A stretch of DNA of 64,000 nt from Aphis gossypii (taxonomy: Eukaryota; Arthropoda; Insecta; Hemiptera; Aphididae). Position numbers and translations under genes: made by a program. Positions within the stretch are counted from its first letter, which is position 1, and the number at the start of each line of letters is the position of its first letter. Below are positions 12,610 to 26,124 of the stretch, piece after piece. The stretch lies in contig NC_065531.1 in NCBI RefSeq assembly GCF_020184175.1, forward strand, positions 82,554,604 to 82,618,603. The letters are read 5' to 3'. The notes under the pieces are model-generated. The model did no database searches and had not been told where the DNA came from. It was given only the letters and a program-made list of their open reading frames with translations.

Positions 12610-15600
12610 TTAGCTGGATGTCATAACACTATGAGTCTGTTGAGAAGGTGGCAATGTCGAAGAATCTAAAATTATAAACAATACAAACAACCTTAAAATA
12701 TATGTATTTATTTTTTGGATAATAATGGATCTTTCTGGAGTAACGGCAAACTTATAAGTCATCTATTGTTTGGATCTATGTAACCACCAATTATGGTGAG
12801 TTAACTCTTCAATATTATATTAATAAAATAATTATTTGTTTCTATCATAATCATTTATATTTATATATATTATGTTCATAAATTATAACTAAAAATGTAA
12901 AACAATAATTTTTTCTAAATATTAATCTTACTTAATATCAATAGATTGCATTTAAAAGCAAAATAAATATTGATGATGAATGAATATTAATATTTATAAT
13001 TTTGAGTAACACTGTGTTCCAAAGATTTCAATTTCCAAATGTATGAATTAATAGCTAAAATTACAGGCGGCGTTAATCCAGCAAGGTATTTAATTTCAGA
13101 AATATAATAGTATAATACTTGAGAAATATATCATTTAAGATGTTAGACCATGCCCTTTTTTTGTATATATAATCACCTCATTAGTAGTTACTGTTCTAGA
13201 TATTTTTGTTGAAATTCAGTCTAGTACAAGAGCTCCTTGTGGAAACGTAAATTCTTACTTGGAGTATTGGTCGTAGAAGATTCACTAGGGCTATTTAAAG
13301 CACTTGCACTACTTGGAGTCAATGTATTGTGTGCCATAAGCTTTTGACGCACCTCTCGTATTTTGAGTTGCAACGATGATTTATTAGGGAAAATATCTGA
13401 GTGGTTAGCCTGAAATAAAAAAAATAGATCATTCATTTAATTATTATACAAAAATTATAATTAATTATTTACCTGAAATACTGAAGTTGATTGAGTAGAA
13501 GGAAACATGCCTTGTTCTTGAAATAGAGTCATAACTAATTGTCTTCTTTGCTCCAACATTTTTCGGTGTCCCTTTTCTGCAGCAGAACTATCATTTCGCC
13601 CACTAGGTGTTTTAGGTGTCCTGGGTGAAGCTGCCACTGTATCTTCTTGTTCTAATACTCCTCTATATGCTTCTGGATTAAAATCTGGACCAAAGAATGT
13701 ATTTCCAACAAGTTTCCCAGATGATTTAGGAGTTTCCGCCTGAGTGTCACAATCAGGTAATTGCTTTTTGCGGAATGTTTGAGCATTGAATACATGGGGA
13801 CTGGACGGTACTGATATTGCACTTGGTGAATTACATTCATCTGGTTTGAATTGTGGTAACGAGGAAAACTTCATTTCAAAGTTAACTTGTTCTAAAACAC
13901 GGTCCATACCGTCTTCAATATTTTTTTTGAAAAAGCTTCGCTTAGCTGATGGTGACACTGGAATTTCATCAGTTGCATCTTCTACCAAATCAGAATCTTT
14001 ATCAGGTAATGAATTTGGCAACGAATCTTGACTTGAAGATACTGAAAATATATGATAAATATTAGATTTTGGACATACTTTGATATTCTTAAATTCAACA
14101 CATATTTTATAAATTATAGTTTCATATTTATGTACTTTAATTGCATATAAATCTATTTTCTAATCACATAATATATATATTATGAAACATTATGTTTCAT
14201 AAAGTTGAATGCATTTATTAACTCAGTACTGATGTATTTCTCAAAACTTAAACAATGTATTTAGTTTTATATTTCAAAATATAGTTTATTTTAATTAGAA
14301 TATTGTTGATTAAATTATTATGTTTTTACCAAACCATTGGAATAGCAGTTATAAACAACTAAATAGATATAACACATCATAATAAATGCTTAAACAGCAT
14401 TAGATAGGTATATGAATCAATTAATGATTACAAATTAATATTGTAAGTTAACATTAAAATATTAAATATCTTAGTAAAATATGTAAATTCCAGGAACATA
14501 AAACAAATTTATATACAAGAATTTTATTTTTGAGATCCCTTCCTCTTTTTATTATTATGAAATCTTGAATCTTTTATAAATGAAAACAGAATACAATCAA
14601 AATTAATATACTAATTTTTACTCTAATAAAATAATAACTGAAAAATAATTAATTTCTTCCACTCTAAACGGCTCCTGGATGTACCCAATATTTTATCAAA
14701 CATACACTTTTATACCTCTTCCTATAATAATCAAAGCCATAATCTTTTCTATATTTCTTTCCATTTCACATCTTATGGGTAAAACTATCCTTAATTTATA
14801 TAATATGATAAGTTCCATTAATAAGGAGCCTTCTAATATAATTCAATATTAAATATTAATTACATTAATTATTTTGTGTATTATAGTTTGTTATATACTT
14901 TAAAATTGCCATTGACATTAATAAACAAATAATAATTATTAGTAAGTTAGATTATTTTGACCTAATTTGAATACCTTATGTTACAGAGGTCTCCAACCTA
15001 CGGCCCGGTTAAATTTAGCCCACCGTAAAAAAAGGTTGGAGACCCCTGTTATATTACATCCTATATTACACATAATTAATTCAAATTTACATAGGGGTAA
15101 CTGAGTCAAAATTCATCTGGACAATCAAAATTCTACTAGATTACACTTTTATGTTTAATTATATTACTAACCCATAGATTGTCTTCTTTGTAAAGGAGCT
15201 TTGCCTAATTGTGCTGGAGTGGGAGCAAGAACAAATGGTTTTTCTTCTATTTCATTTTTTGATGTTTCCTCCTAAAATACAATCATCATTAATATTATAC
15301 AGTTACCAAATATTTAAAACAATATTAACAGACCTTAGAATTGTCATCTTTAAAATCAAATATTATTGGTGAACTATTTTCTTTAGAATCTGCATACTGT
15401 GACTTCTCAAAAGACATTAGATTTTCATCATTATCAGCTCTTATTACAATATCTGGATCTCGTTTTTCTATATTAATTTATTAATTTACATTTAATATAA
15501 TATAATAATTTATACAAATCATTTAATCAGTGATCCCCTTTACGTAGGTTAGTAATAATGAACAGTTGTACATTTTTATATTTTTAATTACTATCATTAA

Positions 15601-18600
15601 TAATAATATATGTGATTCGTAAGTAATTTTCAAAAATTACATTTGACCCTTTCTAAGGTCCTAGTGAGGATCACTGATTGCAACACAACAAAAATTGGTA
15701 ATTTATTAATTACCTGTGGTATTGGTATTCTTTATGGTAGTCCCAGTTTCACTAAAATAACAAACAAAATATTATAACGCATTAATGAGAAAAAAATATT
15801 AATTAATTACTGGCACTTTAAGAAATTGGATTATAACAGGGGTAGCAAATTAATTTGACACTATGTACCATAAATTACCATTTTTGAGCATATCATTAAA
15901 TTATAAAAAAATGTATAAATTTATTTATATAAGATAATATATTGAATTTAATTTTTATTTAGGTACTTACTTTGTATTAATGACTAATGGATTATTTTGA
16001 GTACTGACAATAACAGTAGAAGCTTGTGTTGTTTTCACAGGCTGTGGTTGATTCAATGATGTATCTGTAGATAATAATTTATTTTAAATAAATAAATTAA
16101 CTGTTATATTATAAATATATATTTTACTTGTAAATGTTTGTTGTGGCAAATATATGTTTGGTAATCGACTGGGTATCAAATATTGTACAGTGGTTGTTTC
16201 ATTATTTCTTGTTGATGGATTCCCATTATCATTACCTTTGGCTACTAATAAATTAGTAACTAAAGAAGTAGATGAGTCACCAGAATTCAAAAATGCCAAT
16301 GTTACTGATTGTTGTTGAAACCCTGATGACTGTTTAGCAGCAGTTTGTATCAATACAGGTCGACCGCCTATTACTTGTCTAACAGAACATGTAGGTTTTT
16401 GTTCAGTTTCTTTGTTTGGTGAAGATGTATAATGAAATATATTCTGTTGTGATAAGGGTGTTACAACAATTTTTGAGTTAACAGTTGTTGTAGTAGTTGG
16501 TTTATTATTGTTCCATTCAGCAGTTGATGCTGCCCAAGCATTCGTATTTATCAATTTTGTTTGATTCCAAGTTTCGGATCCAGACGATGTCCATGCAGTA
16601 GATTCAGTTGTTTGTTGAGGAAATTGATCAGAAGGATTTTTGATTTTTGGTGAAGCTGGCATTAACTTGAATGCACCACCAGTAGGTTGAAAAGGAGAAA
16701 CTCCTACAGGATTAATAGGGGAATGATATGGATACACAATTGGAGTAGTTGGTTCTCTTGAATTAACTGTTTTTGGTTGATACTTTGAATCTGATGATCC
16801 TGTAGATACCAATCTAAAAAATAAATATTTATTCAACATGGTTTATAATTGCATTGTTTAATAATACATACAAATATTTATACTAAAAAACCTTAAACCT
16901 AAATTATATTTTAATTTAAAATACATGAAGAATTATTTTAAAATAATTTATAAGTAGATACATTAAAGATAAATAAATGTGTAGATCAGTAGAAATTTTA
17001 AAAAATTACTATTTTGTTATTGTATAACATATTACACATTTTTTAAATTAAATTATATAAGTGTCTATTTACCTAGCTTTTATAGGTTTTGGTCGACAAG
17101 TCACTTCACTTGAACTAGTTGATTTAACAGGACTAAACCGTTGTTGAGGAAATGTTTTATTGTCATGTAATGGTTCAGCATCACTTTGAGATTCAGTATC
17201 AGAATCTGTTACTTTTTCTTTACATTTTAAATCAATTTCAGAACTTTCAACAACAACCTATAGAATATATAAAAAATATATTTTAAATAATGTAAAATGT
17301 TTTTAAAAAAAAGACACACAAACCATTTGTTCATCTTCTGAATCATTTTTCATTTCAACATCAGCGTCTTTTTTTTCTTGAACTTTTTGTTCATCAGCCA
17401 TTTCTATAGTTACTTCAACCATAGGATCATGATCTAATGGAGTATGTTCATCAGTAGATCCTAACTTAGATCGACCGCTACCACTTGACTTTCTTCTATC
17501 TTTGCTACACCACTTCCACTCTGGATGTGCTTTAAAATGTGCTTCTTTAACTTCAGAAGCTAATTCATGATACTTTTGTTTTTGATCTGGATCTAATGCA
17601 TACCACCATTCTCCAAGAATCTTTGATACTGTTCTATTATCTTGATTTGGGTGTCGTTGATGAACCAAAGCTCTATGTCTTTTACTAAATATCATAAATG
17701 CATTCATAGGTCGTCGTATACGATCTTTAGCTTTTGTTAGTGGACTTTGTGGTTCTTTAGTGTTTTGTAAAGCACTAAGAGATTGGGTTCTACGTTTGCC
17801 AGCTGCAGTATTAGGATTTTGATCATCAGTGTCACAAGGTTCTTGCTCAAACACATCATCATCGTCAACATCAGGAGACTCAGCTGGTGGTGGAGTTAAA
17901 ATAGGTGGAGCTGATAAGGGGGGAGATAGAGATTTTGGTATTGAAGTAATATTCGGTTGGACTACTTCTTCTGAATTTAGTATTGGCAATAATGTATCCC
18001 AAGAATAAACAGTTAAATTTCCATTTTCATTGTCTAAAATAAAAATAATAGAATAAATGTATTATTTATGAATAATATTAATACAAACATACTATTATAT
18101 ATATAAATTTTAACTATAAAAATATAATTACTTGTCAATGTGGGGTTAGGTTCAGGTGGATCTTCTTTTCTTTCATCCACAATGGGTAATACAGGTAATA
18201 ATTCAGTAGGATGAACAATTACTTGTTGAAGTACTGAGTTTTTATTTTGATAATCCTGATATTCATTCTGAAGAGTGGTGTAATTATGTTTTGTTACTAC
18301 AGAAGGTGTTGTGATTACGTTTGGAATGTTTTGAACTCTTTGCTAAATTTTAAAAAATAAGTAAATATTTATTTAAATAATAAAATAAAAAACTACTTTT
18401 CTTACTTGATGATATCCAGTAGTATGTAATAAATGTTGTGTAAACGAAACATTATTGACAGCAGGTTCTTTCTTTATCACAGATTCTTGAAAAACAATAT
18501 TATTATTGTCTCTATTATAAACTTCATTGTTTTCACAAATTCGACCGTATGCATCACTAGCTGTATTCTATTCATTAAATATTAAGAATAAATTGATTGA

Positions 18601-21600
18601 TTTTTTATTTATTAATTATTGTAAATACTTAATATTTATTGCACTAACCATTTCAACGGTGGTTAATGCTTTTTCTAATATATGACCATGTTGTTGAGAT
18701 GAAACTACAACACTTGGATGTCTTTCTACTTGCCACTGAGTTGCAGGTTGATTTGTGTGTTTAGTTTGTTGTTGAGGTGAAGATAAGATTCCTCTCCAAC
18801 ATATTTGTGATTGAGAATTCACAATACTCGATTTAGGTTGTATGGTATGAGGTGAAATTCTGATAACACTAGTTTGACTTGAAGTTGGCATTGACTCATG
18901 TAAGCCATGTTGTGTTTTTGGTCTCAACAATTCTGGCCTGAAAATAATATTTATTTATTACTAACAGTTTACAATAAATTATTTAAGAACAAATTATTGA
19001 TTACAAAATCTTGAGTATTCTGAGTACATTCTAAACACTAGTCTTGATATTGAAATTAATAATCAATAATAATTAGGGCTAGATTTATATGTAAATACAT
19101 ATTTTCACTGGGACATGATAGATAAATTTTGACAATTATTTAATTAATTTCAAAAAGTTTTTGTAAAAATGAGCTACATTTCATTTTACATATTTTACAA
19201 TTCTTCCATTCTTGCTTTAAAATTTAAAAATACATATTGTTATAAATTGAAATCAAGATAATTAATAATTTATTTTTTTATTTAGCTACTGATATTTATT
19301 AATTTTAAAAGTATAGTTATTTAATTATTATTTCATAAGACTTAATTAAATTTTAAATAATACATTAGGATAATATATATTATTTTGAGATTTTTACTAT
19401 ACATTTTTGTTGTATAAATACATAATAATTAGTCTTAGGTTATGGATAATTTTAGTAAATACATGAAACATAAAAATAGATTATTTTGGTGTCCTACTAT
19501 TTTTTTTATAAAGATTAAGTTTATTGACAAATAAACTCTAAAATCAATGTAAAAAATATAAAACAATACAGTAAAGAAATAATCATAAATATACCAAAAG
19601 AGCTTGATTTTCTCAGTTGAAGCATTTTTAAAATTTTAAATTTATGATTTAAAATATTAATTTATAAAAAATTTTGAACTCAATGAGCATAATAAGAATT
19701 ATCTAGTATTAAAATTATAAGTCTCTAAGTTTTTATAATAAATACCCAAGTATAAAAATCTCACAAAAAAAAAGAAAAATGGTCATATTTTATTTAAACC
19801 GCAATTCTTATTTTTAATTCATCTAAAAATGTATTTGGAATTAGAATAATAATATTATTTGTAAAATATGTTGAGTCTTTTGGTGACTTTTAAAAAAAGT
19901 CTTAAAATATTGAACTCTATAGCTAAGTCACTTTAATAGAGTACCAAAAGAGCACCAGGTAAGTAAACAATCAAACTGGCGTCATTTTTATACATAACAT
20001 AGCTCATATACGCATATTTATTTATTATAAAAAAAAGTGTTCATAACACTGAAATTATAAATTAAATATAATATAAAAGAAAATCAAAACACTGTTTTGT
20101 TGTAAAATTATAATTAATGAAGATTTTAAATTTTTTAAATTAAATAATAAAGAAATACTTTAAAGAAATCTGACAAAAATATATGTAAGATTTTTAATTG
20201 CCCAAATTATGACATAGATAACCTACTTAAATAGTTGAATTTTACTTCAATAAATTATTTTAAGAATAGATTTGTAAAAATAAAAAATTGATTTTATCTC
20301 AAAATAATATTAAAAGTAATATGTAAATAAAATATATATATTAATTTTCATACTTTACGAGTTGTTGTTGCTGCCTAAATTGGTTAGTAGAATTATTGTT
20401 TATGGCAGGTGGAGTAGCTAGTCCAGTAGGTGTTGTGGAAGGATAATTTTGATTTGCTGGCAAAATAATGGGTAGGAACATATTTTGACGGGATCCAACT
20501 GTAAGTGGTGATTGTGTGTTATTATTACCACCTAATGGACAAGGGGAAGAATATAATGGCGTTCCAGATCTTGAACTTCCTAATGAAACTGTAAAAATAA
20601 GCATTTAAATTAATAAATTATATTTTATTTGAACAATGGTTAAAAAATATTCTTAAAAAATTATCTATTTTGAAATAAAACAATTCGAAAACGCTAGATT
20701 AATTATTACGTTGTATACCAAGCATGTTGGCAGCTTCCGTTTCATCTGGGTCAAAGCGGCCAGCCAATCGTCGTTCAGAAAAACTAGGAGAAGTTTGAGA
20801 TTCCCGTGAAGTCTCATCTCCATCTATGGTACTTCGATTTCCTCTAAAATGGTTTACAAATTAAAAATATTTAGCTAACTAAATAAATATATATATACAT
20901 TAATTATTAATTATATAATCAAATACCGTGTAAAACTCGTACTACTTGAAGCACAAGATCTTAAACTACTGCCTTTTAAACTTAAGTGTCGAGAACAGTA
21001 TCCTCTTCTTTGGGACTCTTTTGAGCAACCTTCTTTTGAACATAATCGTCGCCATTGTTTTCCATTAAACTTTTTTCTTATTCCACTTGGTGTTGTTACA
21101 ATATCTCCTTTCTTATACTTATGAGGGGATGTGATCTGAGATCTTGGGGTAACTGGAGTAGATCTAGGTGTGGTGCTACCTCCATGATCTAATATACTAC
21201 ATGTACTACCTCTGCTTTGCATACTACTCCTTTTACTACTTCCTGATAATTTACCAGCATCTAAAAACAAAAACAAAAATCAAAATTTGAAAGATATAAT
21301 TGGAAACAGATATTTTATTTTAAAGATATATAATTATTTTAACTATATTTGTTCTATTATTATTATAAGAGCTATCCTAAAACTAAACAGTTAAATTTCT
21401 TCGATTACTAAAAGAAAAGGATCAAGTAATTAATGTTATATAATCTTCATAATAGAATGAAGTATCAAGATAATTATTGTGGTTAGCTATATAGTTAAAA
21501 TAAGAAAATATGAAATGTTAATTTTATTTATAACTGAAAATAATAAAGAAAGTAAAGGGTTCATTATGGAAGTAAAATCAAAAGATAACGGATTGAAAAT

Positions 21601-24600
21601 AATTTAATAAGTATTTAAGTAGCACTTAGTTAATTATTATAAAATGCATATAAAGGATATGAATTATTGAAAGTTGATTTGAAAAATTAACTATGATCAA
21701 AAATGTTATTCAGAAATCATACTGACCACAAGATTTATATATTATATACATCAAAATAATATATTTAATATATTATTTAGATAAAGATCAATCCATTTGT
21801 ATAATCTAATAACTAAGATATTTTATTGTGTAAGTAAATTTTTACAATATACAAATAGAACTCTGAATAAAAATGACAATATTTTAATTGTACTCGATAA
21901 AGAAGAAAGAATATTAAATGTGATGTATTAAAATGTACAAGTCTTATTTTTACGAGATTTAAATTTTGTATGTTAAACTTACCAGCATCTGACATAAATA
22001 ATATGTCTTCTCGCCGGAGATCATCATCACTTTCACAGAAATCATCAAAATGGCGATTATTTATAGGTTGTAAAGGAGAAGATACTGAAGTTTGATAATA
22101 ATTGGCTGGCTCATTAGTGATAGGTGGTGTAGGTTCTCGTATTAATGGAATATGACCATTGGGTACATCATGTTCAAGTTCATCCCACCATGGTGGTAAC
22201 AGTAAGCGAAGATCTGCTCTTTTCACCACATATTCTTCATTGTTACCAGATACAACACTTACAACAAATCTTACAGGGCTAGTAATTATTTTTTGTACAA
22301 CACCTTCAATAAATACTCGTGGAGCCAAATGTCCTTCGTCTGGTTGAGAACCAGCAATTCGAACACATACCCTTGCACCAATATTAACCTATAAAACAAA
22401 ATTATAACCATATAAATACAATATACATTAAAAATAAATATATTTTCAAAATGTATTAAGCTGAAAACAAAAACTAGTCTTGTATTTATTCAAATTTTGT
22501 TAAAAATTTTAATATTGACGTAATTTTTTAAATTAACTTTGTTCATTAGCTTTAAATTTAATATATTGCTAGCAAAATTCAATTCTACAATTAAGATAAA
22601 GGATAGATAGATAGTTATAAGATTAGAAACATAAGCCTATTTATTTTTAATATTTAATATTTATAAAATACCCAGTATTTGTGATAATTTTTAATTTTCA
22701 AAAAAATAGTTAAAACGTTAAATTAAATAACACTAAGGGCGGCCGTTCTTACAAAGTCCAGTGAGTATCTGATAACGCTAATCGGATATGCAACATTTAG
22801 AACAGCAATAATATTATAAATAAAACAATTTATAAATTGTAAAATTGCTGGACGTCAAAAAAAAAAAAAAAAAAATGTTAAATTTAACTATGTAAATGCA
22901 ATTTTTTTCAGTTAGAGCTAATACAAAATGAATAATCATTTTTAATCATACATGCCTTAATATATCATCATCATTGTTTACCATATAGGTTTTGGAATCA
23001 AAATTTCCAAATAAATTATTACAATAGAATTAAATTTAAATAATATAATGTTTAAAATTAAAAAATTTCCAAGAATCATTTTTTTTTCAGTTAGAGCTAA
23101 TACAAAAATGGATAATCATTTTTAATCATACATGCCATAATTTATCATCATTATTGTTTACCATATAGATTTTGGAATCTAAATTTCCAAATAAATAATC
23201 CCAATAGAATACAATTTGAATAATAGGTACACCTAATATTTAAAAATAAGTTATTTTCAAGAATAATTTTTTCAGTTAGAGCTAATACAAAATGAATAAT
23301 CATTTTAAATCATACATGCCATAATGTATCATCATAATTATTTTCTAAATAGAATTTTTAATTTTTATTTTCTGTATTATAAATATTGTAGAGCGAAATT
23401 TGAATAATATTTAAACTTAAATTGTTCACTAATTATACAATCACCTTCTATTAATTTGCAAATTTGGAAATAAGTAAAAATATGATAGACTGTTAAATAA
23501 ATGTTAAAATTACTTAGGTAATTATAATTTTTTCAGTTAGAGCTAATACAAAAATGAATAATCATTTTTAATCATACATGCCATAATATATCATCATCAT
23601 TGTTTACCATATATTTTTTAAAATCTAAATTTTCAAATAAACAATTCCAATGGAATAAAAATTTGAATAATAAGTATACCTAATATTTAAAAATAAGTTA
23701 TTTTCAAGAATCTTTATTTTCAGTTAGAGCTAATACAAAATGAATAATCATTTTAAATCATACATGCCATAATGTTTCATCATCATAGTTTACCATATAT
23801 TTTTTAAAATCTAAATTTTCAAATAAATAATCCTAATAGAATGAAATTTGAACTATATAATGTTTAAAAATAAGTTATTTTTAAGAATCTTTTTTTTTCA
23901 GTTAGAGCTAATACAAAATGAATAATCATTTTAAATCATACATGCCATAATGTTTCATCATAATTATTTTCTAAATAACATTTTTAATTTTAATTTCCTG
24001 TTTTATGAATATTGTAGGGCGAAATTTAAATAATATTTAAACTTAAATGTTCACTAATTTTACTATCACCCTCTAACAATTTGCAAATAAGTAAAAATAT
24101 AATAGTCAGTTAAATAAATGTTAAAATTACTTATGTAATTATAATTTTTTCAGTTAGAGCTAATACAAATATGAATAATCATTTTTAATCATACATGCCA
24201 TAATATACATATCATCATCATTGTTTACCATATACTTTTTAAAATCTAAATTTCTAATAAATAATCCTAATAGAATGAAATTTGAACTATATAATGTTTA
24301 AAAATAAGTTATTTTTAAGAATCTTTTTTTTTCAGTTAGAGCTAATACAAAAATGAATAATCATTTTTAATCATACATGCCATAATGTTTCATCATCATA
24401 GTTTACCATATATTTTTTAAAATCTAAATTTCTAATAAATAATCCTAATAGAATGAAATTTGAACTATATAATGTTTAAAAATAAGTTATTTTTAAGAAT
24501 CTTTTTTTTTCAGTTAGAGCTAATACAAAAATGAATAATCATTTTTAATCATACATGCCATAATATATCATCATCATTATTTACCATTTCGGTTATGGAA

Positions 24601-26114
24601 TCTAAATTTTCAAATAAATAGTTCCAGTAGAATGAAATTTAAATATAACATTTAAAAATAAGTTATTTTCAAAAAATCATTTGTTTTGTTTTGCTTGATT
24701 TTATACAAAAAATGATTAATCATTTTTAATCATACATATTCTAATACATCATTATTCGTCACGATTAAAATAATATTATTATGTTTCAAATTGTAAGAAA
24801 TTGAACAAATAAACCTAAGCTAACTGGTTTTAGATAACAAAACTAATATATCTTGTAAAATATCATTATTTTTTACAATTCAATATAATTTGGACATGAA
24901 TCGTGTATTATTTCATATACCTATAATTTTTAAATGTGAAAAATCAAAAATTAACACATTTTTGTTTTGTATAAAGCACATAAGTCATAAAATTATAAAA
25001 ATGAATATCTATATTCTCAATTATCTATGTACCTAGTAGCTACTAACCAACTTAAAACTGTTTTAACGTCGTTATATACCATAGACCTTATACTAATAGA
25101 TAGGAACCAAATGTACGATTTGTATTTCAATATAGGGGGCACTTGTTAAGTAAATCATTTCTACAATACAATACTACACTAACATGCAATAGTTTGTATT
25201 ATAATATAGGTTATGATCAATATGATCAATACATATAATAAAGTAACTATAGTTAATTGCAAAGGTTGTACAATAATATGCATTTTTCTGTGATTATGTG
25301 TTAATATATATTTGTAATGGTAAGCATGCACATTTGTCGTCCAGATGGGCTATATTACTGAGTACACATTGACACAATTCTCACAATGCCACAGTATTTT
25401 CGGTTTCAGACTATTAGTATAAGATCTATATTATTATAGATTCTAAAATCTAAATCTCCAGTTATAATTAAAACATATATATACTTATGCATAACATACT
25501 TGACTTAAAGATGGACTGGCATCACTGATAACATCATATTTGCTAGCATTTATAACGTCTTTAAATGAAACATATCGTTGTCCTTCATCTGAATAGTCAA
25601 ATTCTATCCATACATCACCATTTGATGTTGCTTGTCTAATGAGACCTGGCAAATAAACGCCATCTTTTTTAGCCAATACTCTATGATCAGTCCATTCTTG
25701 TAAGTCAACACCAAGTCTTGGTGTTTCATCATGTCCATTTGTATATGTAGCCTCCTCATTTTGTTCAGAATGATCTTCAACAATTACTGGCACATCAGCA
25801 TAGTTAGGTCGGTCAAATCCATCAAGTCTAGAATAATCAACAGCCATAGACTGAGGTGGTACAACGACAACACTGGCTACACAACTGGTGTTGCATTGTT
25901 TTTGAACAGGTAAAAGTGGATCAGACACAGGATCACATTCTTCAAGTTGAGATAAATCAAATTTTCGTTTCTTTGGCAATTTTTTAACTGTAGTTTGGTT
26001 ATTGTTGTTATTAACATTGACTGAGATATTGGAATGGCAGTTGACTAGGTCCATGTTGTCGTGCGGATTCATCAATGGGTTTATTTTAGGGTATGTCTGT
26101 CCGCAATTTTTCAT
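12610..26114 (-). CDS. cic: Capicua HMG-box transcriptional repressor, 18 coding exons
   Basis: Sequence-specific HMG-box repressor; in flies and mammals it silences receptor tyrosine kinase target genes until ERK relieves it. Coding exons in transcript order: 26114-25500, 22388-21983, 21260-20927, 20843-20719, 20588-20354, 18937-18649, 18567-18406, 18342-18132, 18033-17324, 17257-17073, 16813-16128, 16064-15971, 15751-15714, 15467-15334, 15271-15172, 14041-13473, 13409-13259, 12665-12610. Every phase matches, giving about 1699 residues. Landmarks: KKRKFDLSQLEE near residue 50; a conserved N-terminal domain from about 139 to 290; a cysteine-rich block with GKQWRRLCSKEGCSK; FDPDETEAANML; the HMG box at about 898-967 (RRPMNAFMIFSKRHRALVH); FVLAPTPAQLGKAPLQRRQ; and the C1 DNA-binding motif at about 1636-1656 (KSSLQLKIREVRQKL). 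The C-terminal end is uncertain (see the retained-intron entry). The Met at 26114 follows an AG acceptor at 26125-26126, so at least one untranslated exon lies upstream. Confidence 0.93.
13221..13258 (-). other. cic: Alternative cic C-terminus by reading through the last donor
   Basis: If the GTAAGA donor at 13258-13257 is not used, the exon reads on in frame for 12 codons and stops at TAG 13223-13221, giving a 1693-residue protein. If the donor is used, the phase-1 junction joins an AG acceptor at 12666-12667 and adds an 18-codon tail plus stop at 12612-12610. Both are frame-compatible, and the strong donor makes the spliced form the likelier main product. Confidence 0.6.
14984..15048. mobile_element. 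Miniature hAT-type element with target duplication
   Basis: This 65-bp insertion lies in a cic intron. Its ends are 16-bp terminal inverted repeats with one mismatch (CAGAGGTCTCCAACCT against CAGGGGTCTCCAACCT). It is flanked by 8-bp direct repeats ttatgtta at 14976-14983 and ttatatta at 15049-15056, which differ at one base. The 8-bp duplication and CAGRGG ends fit a hAT-family deletion derivative with almost no interior. Confidence 0.75.
18938..20353. other. cic intron, no internal feature seen
   Basis: AT-rich intron between the cic exons ending at 20354 and starting at 18937. The flanking phases match without an extra exon, and I see no repeat or gene inside. Confidence 0.5.
21251..21990 (-). 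repeat. cic: 12-bp direct repeat flanking a cic intron
   Basis: The plus-strand word ttaccagcatct occurs at 21251-21262 and again at 21979-21990, exactly at the two ends of the intron 21261-21982. Read on the coding strand it is AGATGCTGGTAA. The upstream copy supplies the 5' splice site (G|GTAA) and the downstream copy the 3' splice site (AG|ATG), so spliced mRNA carries the codon pair Asp-Ala twice. Confidence 0.8.
22890..24735. repeat. Tandem satellite-like array with three-unit higher-order period
   Basis: Nine copies of a unit opening with cagttagagctaatacaaa start at 22909, 23088, 23273, 23534, 23721, 23899, 24151, 24333 and 24511. A degenerate tenth lies near 24690. Spacings are 179, 185, 261, 187, 178, 252, 182 and 178 bp, so a longer unit recurs every third position and the higher-order period is about 620 bp. 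The core runs through aatgaataatcatttttaatc and ends near ttgtttaccata. The array sits in the first coding intron of cic and is preceded by a poly-A tract at about 22857-22875. Confidence 0.9.
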
Positions 26115-26124
26115 CTCTCCAAAT

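Noticed and set aside
22860..24700. Regularly spaced repeats that could suggest a CRISPR array
   Set aside because: The genome is eukaryotic, repeats and spacers are both conserved between units, and the unit length is that of a satellite.
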